Source of the DNA: Campylobacteraceae bacterium
Lineage (GTDB): Bacteria > Campylobacterota > Campylobacteria > Campylobacterales > Sulfurospirillaceae
DNA length: 8,385 nucleotides
Direction of reading: 5' to 3'
NCBI GenBank assembly: GCA_027013265.1
Contig: JALUXQ010000183.1
Location: forward strand, 1 to 8,385
The notes under the pieces: generated by a model
What the model saw: the letters and a program-made list of their open reading frames with translations, nothing else
Database searches by the model: none
Told to the model about the DNA's origin: nothing
In this document: positions 5,414-8,385 of the stretch, one piece after another
Position numbering within the stretch: the stretch's first letter is position 1
How the letters are laid out: each line of letters opens with the position of its first letter
Program-made: the position numbers and the translations under genes

Positions 5414-5428
5414 AAAGGAATGAGTTTG
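5414..5428 (+). promoter_or_regulatory. Ribosome binding site that makes the ispB start ambiguous
   Basis: AAAGGA ends at 5419 and the ATG begins at 5420, leaving no spacer. The third codon, TTG at 5426-5428, lies 6 nt from the same Shine-Dalgarno, the spacing seen for metY, cysK and hemA in this window. The protein would lose only two residues. Confidence 0.5.
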
Positions 5429-6322
5429 TTAGAAAAAGTTGAGCTACTTATGCTAGAGATGATAAAATCACTAGAAGATAAGTATATCTTGGAGTTATTT
5501 AAAAAAGTTCCAAAAGGCAAAAGACTAAGAGCAAAGTTGATACTAAAAATCGCAGGTTCAAGTGAACTTGCATATAAATTAGCGGCTATCGTAGAGATGA
5601 TTCATGTTGCTAGTTTACTCCATGATGATGTTATAGATGATGCGACGACTAGAAGAGGAAAAGAGTCTATAAACTCTATGTTTGGAGATAAGACATCCAT
5701 AATGCTTGGAGATATTCTCTACTCTACTGGTTTTGCAGCTTTGACTTTTTTGCCTCAAAAGGTAGCTTTTAAAATATCAAATGCTGTTGCTTTTCTTTCT
5801 GTTGGTGAGCTACTAGATGTTGAACTCTCAAAAAAATTCAATGATGATGAAGAGCTGTATTTGGATATGATTTATAAAAAAACAGCCTCCTTAATAGAAG
5901 CTTCGAGTGCTAGTGCTGCTATGCTTGCAGGCAAAAATGTGAAGGTTTATGAGTTATATGGTAAAAATCTAGGTCTTGCATTTCAGGTGATAGATGATGT
6001 GCTGGACATCACGCAAGACAGTAAAAAACTTGGAAAGCCCTCTTTGCATGATTTTAAGGAGGGAAAAACTACCTTACCTTATATGTATCTATGCAAGAGG
6101 ATAAATATGGATGACAAGGCTAGACTGATTAGCTTGTTTAAGAAAAATTTAGATGAAAACGATAGAATTTGGATTAAAAATAAAATGGGGGAGACTTCTA
6201 GCTTGATTGATTCTATAAAATATGCTAAAAAGTTGAGTATTGAGGCGATGGATGCCATAAAAGATGAAAAAAATAGTGGATTAGAAAAGATAGTTGAAGA
6301 GATGATAGAGAGGGAATTTTGA
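5420..6322 (+). CDS. ispB: Long-chain polyprenyl diphosphate synthase
   Basis: A 300-aa all-helical trans-prenyltransferase that adds isopentenyl diphosphate units to an allylic primer, probably making the side chain of menaquinone. GKRLRAKL (33-40) is the IPP-binding motif, the first aspartate-rich motif is D69-D-V-I-D73 followed by TTRRG, and the second is D192-D-V-L-D196 in AFQVIDDVLDI. The residue five before the first motif is alanine (A64 in HVASLLHDD), as in long-chain synthases such as IspB; a bulky aromatic there would mean short chains. Campylobacterota commonly use menaquinone-6, so a hexaprenyl product is plausible but not shown. The sequence is slightly shorter than E. coli IspB. 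AAAGGA (5414-5419) touches the ATG directly, so a TTG at 5426 with 6-nt spacing may be the true start. The stop overlaps the hemA start. Confidence 0.9.
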   Translation: MSLLEKVELLMLEMIKSLEDKYILELFKKVPKGKRLRAKLILKIAGSSELAYKLAAIVEMIHVASLLHDDVIDDATTRRGKESINSMFGDKTSIMLGDILYSTGFAALTFLPQKVAFKISNAVAFLSVGELLDVELSKKFNDDEELYLDMIYKKTASLIEASSASAAMLAGKNVKVYELYGKNLGLAFQVIDDVLDITQDSKKLGKPSLHDFKEGKTTLPYMYLCKRINMDDKARLISLFKKNLDENDRIWIKNKMGETSSLIDSIKYAKKLSIEAMDAIKDEKNSGLEKIVEEMIEREF

Positions 6323-7638
6323 TGCACTATCTTACTGTTAGTTTTACTCATAAAAATACAGATATAACCATTAGAGAAAAGCTATCTCTTATGGATGAGC
6401 AGAAGCGTTTCATGTTTCAAGAGAAACTAAATGGCACCGAACACACAAATGAATCTATAGTACTTTCAACTTGCAACAGAGTAGAGATTTTGCTTAGCGT
6501 TGTAAATTGTGATACTACTATAAATCATGTATTTTCAGAACTATCAAAAATCTCAGGTGTTCCAAAAAATGAACTAGAAAGTAGAGGCGATGTATATGAG
6601 GACAATAGTGCCATACATCATCTTTTCTCAGTTATTTCATCATTAGATAGTTTGGTCGTCGGTGAAACTCAGATAGTAGGACAGCTTAAAGATGCCTATA
6701 AATTTGCCTATGAAAAAGGTTTTTGCGATCAAAAACTTAGTCGTGCCATACATCATGCTTTCAAGTGTGCCGCAGCGGTCAGAAATAATACAGATATATC
6801 TAAAAACTCTATATCTATATCAAGTGTGGCAGTTAATAAGGCTAAAGAGATATATGGCAATCTTGGAGGATACACAGCTTTAGTCATAGGTGCTGGAGAG
6901 ATGGGAAGATTGGCAGCAAAACACCTTATAGCCAGCGGTGTCAATGTCATCATTTTAAATAGAAGCATAGAGAGAGCGCAAAAGCTTGTTGATGAATTAG
7001 GTGACATGGCTAGCGTTGCACCGTATTCAAAATTAGAAGAGTACATAAATAGATATAGACTACTCTTTAGTGCCACAGGAGCACCAAGAACTATCATACA
7101 TAAAAGCATGATAGAGGAGAGAGAGTTTGATAGATATTGGTTTGATATAGCGATTCCAAGAGACATAGAGTCGATTGATATGAAAAATTTACATATTTAC
7201 GCAGTTGATGATTTAAAAGAGGTGGTTAGTAAAAATGTTGCACAAAGAGAAGAGCAGGCAAAAGTAGCATACTCAATCGTAAACAAATCCACTATGGAGT
7301 TTTTTAAGTGGCTCCAGACACTCTGTATTGACCCAATCATAAAAGAGATGAGAAGTAAAGCAGAGAGTTGCTCACTTCATGAGATAAATAGAGCTATAAA
7401 AAAAGGCTATATAGATGAATCTCAGAAAAAAGAGATAGTGAAGATAATCCACCACGCTTTCAATGGTTTTTTACATACGCCAACTATAAAATTAAAAGAG
7501 ATTGCAGAAAAACCTGAGGCAGATGTGATAGTCCAAGCAGTACAATACATCTTCGATATCAATGAAGATCAAACAAAAAAATTAAATATGTATAAATGTG
7601 AATACCAAATGGAAAACAATATCATGGAGACTAAATAG
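6322..7638 (+). CDS. hemA: Glutamyl-tRNA reductase (HemA)
   Basis: A 438-aa NADPH-dependent enzyme that reduces glutamyl-tRNA(Glu) to glutamate-1-semialdehyde, the first committed step of the C5 tetrapyrrole (heme) pathway. The catalytic N-terminal domain holds the nucleophile C51 in LSTCNRVE and VVGETQIVGQ (112-121). The NADPH-binding Rossmann motif is G190-A-G-E-M-G195, followed by NRSIERAQKL, and a helical dimerisation domain fills the C-terminal 130 or so residues. The length is normal. The ATG at 6322 overlaps the TGA of the upstream gene (TGATG) and has GAGGGA (6310-6315) with 6-nt spacing; a TTG one codon earlier (6319) is a poorer choice. The next gene begins immediately after the stop. 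Pairing with proS and a polyprenyl synthase is, from memory, conserved in Helicobacter. Confidence 0.96.
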   Translation: MHYLTVSFTHKNTDITIREKLSLMDEQKRFMFQEKLNGTEHTNESIVLSTCNRVEILLSVVNCDTTINHVFSELSKISGVPKNELESRGDVYEDNSAIHHLFSVISSLDSLVVGETQIVGQLKDAYKFAYEKGFCDQKLSRAIHHAFKCAAAVRNNTDISKNSISISSVAVNKAKEIYGNLGGYTALVIGAGEMGRLAAKHLIASGVNVIILNRSIERAQKLVDELGDMASVAPYSKLEEYINRYRLLFSATGAPRTIIHKSMIEEREFDRYWFDIAIPRDIESIDMKNLHIYAVDDLKEVVSKNVAQREEQAKVAYSIVNKSTMEFFKWLQTLCIDPIIKEMRSKAESCSLHEINRAIKKGYIDESQKKEIVKIIHHAFNGFLHTPTIKLKEIAEKPEADVIVQAVQYIFDINEDQTKKLNMYKCEYQMENNIMETK

Positions 7639-8385
7639 ATGAGATTTTCTAAACTTTACGCACCTACAACAAAAGATACACCAAAAGACGCTTCGCTTCC
7701 TAGCCATAAATACCTACTACGAGGTGGTTTTGTTACGCAAAGCGGAAGCGGGCTTTATAGCTTCTTGCCTCTTGGAAAGATAGTGCTTGACAAGATAAGA
7801 GATATAGTCAAAGAGGAGATGGATATCTCAGGCGCCCAAGAGATTCAGATGGGAGTAGTTACCAATGCCGAGCTTTGGAAGCAGAGTGGAAGATATGATG
7901 TTTTTGGTAAAGAGTTGTGCAGATTAAAAGATAGGAAGAGTAATGAATTTGTACTAGGACCGACTCACGAAGAGGTGGTTGTGGATATCGTAAGAAATAT
8001 AATTACAAGTTACAAGCAGTTACCACTTCATCTATATCAGATAACCACAAAATTTAGAGATGAAGCAAGACCAAGATTTGGACTCTTAAGAGGCAGAGAG
8101 TTTATCATGAAAGATGGGTATAGTTTTCATGACTCGCAGGAGTCTTTGAAACAAGAGTTTGACCTTATGGAAGAGACATACAGAAAGATATTTACTAGAT
8201 TGGGACTTGACTTTAGAGTAGTTGATGCTGATAGTGGAGCTATTGGTGGAAGCGGAAGCAAAGAGTTTATGGTTTTAGCTGACAATGGTGAAGATGACAT
8301 AGTTGTATGTGAGCATTGTCAATATGCGGCAAATATAGAAGCGGCAAAAAGAGCTAAAAAAACGACTGATGTGGAGGCTCCAGAG
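7639..8385 (+). CDS. proS: Prolyl-tRNA synthetase (ProS), 5' part, runs off the window
   Basis: The first 249 codons of a class II aminoacyl-tRNA synthetase that charges tRNA(Pro); the frame is still open at the window end and family members are about 570 aa. Visible features include SGSGLYSFLPLG (35-46), AELWKQSGRYD (77-87), LGPTHEE (106-112), and motif 2 FRDEARPRFGLLRGREF (139-155) followed by MKDGYSFH. GSGSKEFMVLA and CxxCQYAANIEAA near the end mark the entry to the insertion (editing) domain of bacterial-type ProRS. The ATG starts directly after the hemA TAG with no gap; GGAG (7626-7629) lies 9 nt upstream inside hemA. Translation is probably coupled to hemA. Confidence 0.95.
   Translation, partial: MRFSKLYAPTTKDTPKDASLPSHKYLLRGGFVTQSGSGLYSFLPLGKIVLDKIRDIVKEEMDISGAQEIQMGVVTNAELWKQSGRYDVFGKELCRLKDRKSNEFVLGPTHEEVVVDIVRNIITSYKQLPLHLYQITTKFRDEARPRFGLLRGREFIMKDGYSFHDSQESLKQEFDLMEETYRKIFTRLGLDFRVVDADSGAIGGSGSKEFMVLADNGEDDIVVCEHCQYAANIEAAKRAKKTTDVEAPE

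Noticed and set aside
6753..7166. Open frame on the minus strand inside hemA
   Set aside because: It is antisense to the conserved NADPH-binding region of hemA, with no independent support as a gene.

Overview
The window looks like chromosomal DNA from a Campylobacterota (epsilonproteobacterium), most likely a free-living sulfur-associated lineage such as a Sulfurimonas relative; the genus is an inference. The evidence is AT-rich coding with many AAA/ATA/TTT codons, a cbpA-hspR pair like that of Helicobacter and Campylobacter, and a gene order (DUF2018 protein, small exported protein, long-chain polyprenyl synthase, hemA, proS) that, from memory, matches the HP0242-HP0238 region of H. pylori. 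All reading frames are intact. No tRNA, rRNA, CRISPR array or transposase gene is visible.

Layout. (1) 1-263: a compact non-coding element bounded by 29-nt inverted repeats, with two long hairpin arms whose tips are perfect palindromes. It resembles a MITE or a cloverleaf/cruciform element and stops 23 nt before the cbpA start codon. (2) 287-1551, plus strand: cbpA and hspR, a heat-shock co-chaperone and its MerR-type repressor, closed by a hairpin terminator at 1560-1589. (3) 1588-4198, minus strand: a sulfur-assimilation operon transcribed in the order metY, Rrf2-family regulator, cysK. A textbook sigma-70 promoter (4246-4274) drives it, with a dyad (4278-4298) just upstream of the -35 box. 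(4) 4232-4693: a 462-nt AT-rich intergenic region containing that promoter, a second dyad with a duplicated arm, three TGTTAGT motifs and the extended -10 promoter of the next operon. (5) 4694-8385, plus strand: a tightly packed operon with overlapping or abutting genes: DUF2018 protein, exported protein of unknown function, polyprenyl diphosphate synthase, hemA, and proS, which runs off the window.

How the genes work together. HspR probably represses its own cbpA-hspR transcript. The metY-Rrf2-cysK operon couples sulfide incorporation into homocysteine and cysteine with a regulator that lacks the IscR cysteine triad and resembles Firmicute CymR, which in Bacillus/Staphylococcus uses CysK as a co-regulator. 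The last operon joins quinone side-chain synthesis, the first committed step of tetrapyrrole synthesis (glutamyl-tRNA reductase) and prolyl-tRNA charging. The least explained items are the 1-263 element, the regulatory DNA at 4278-4482, and the two small proteins at 4694-5408.
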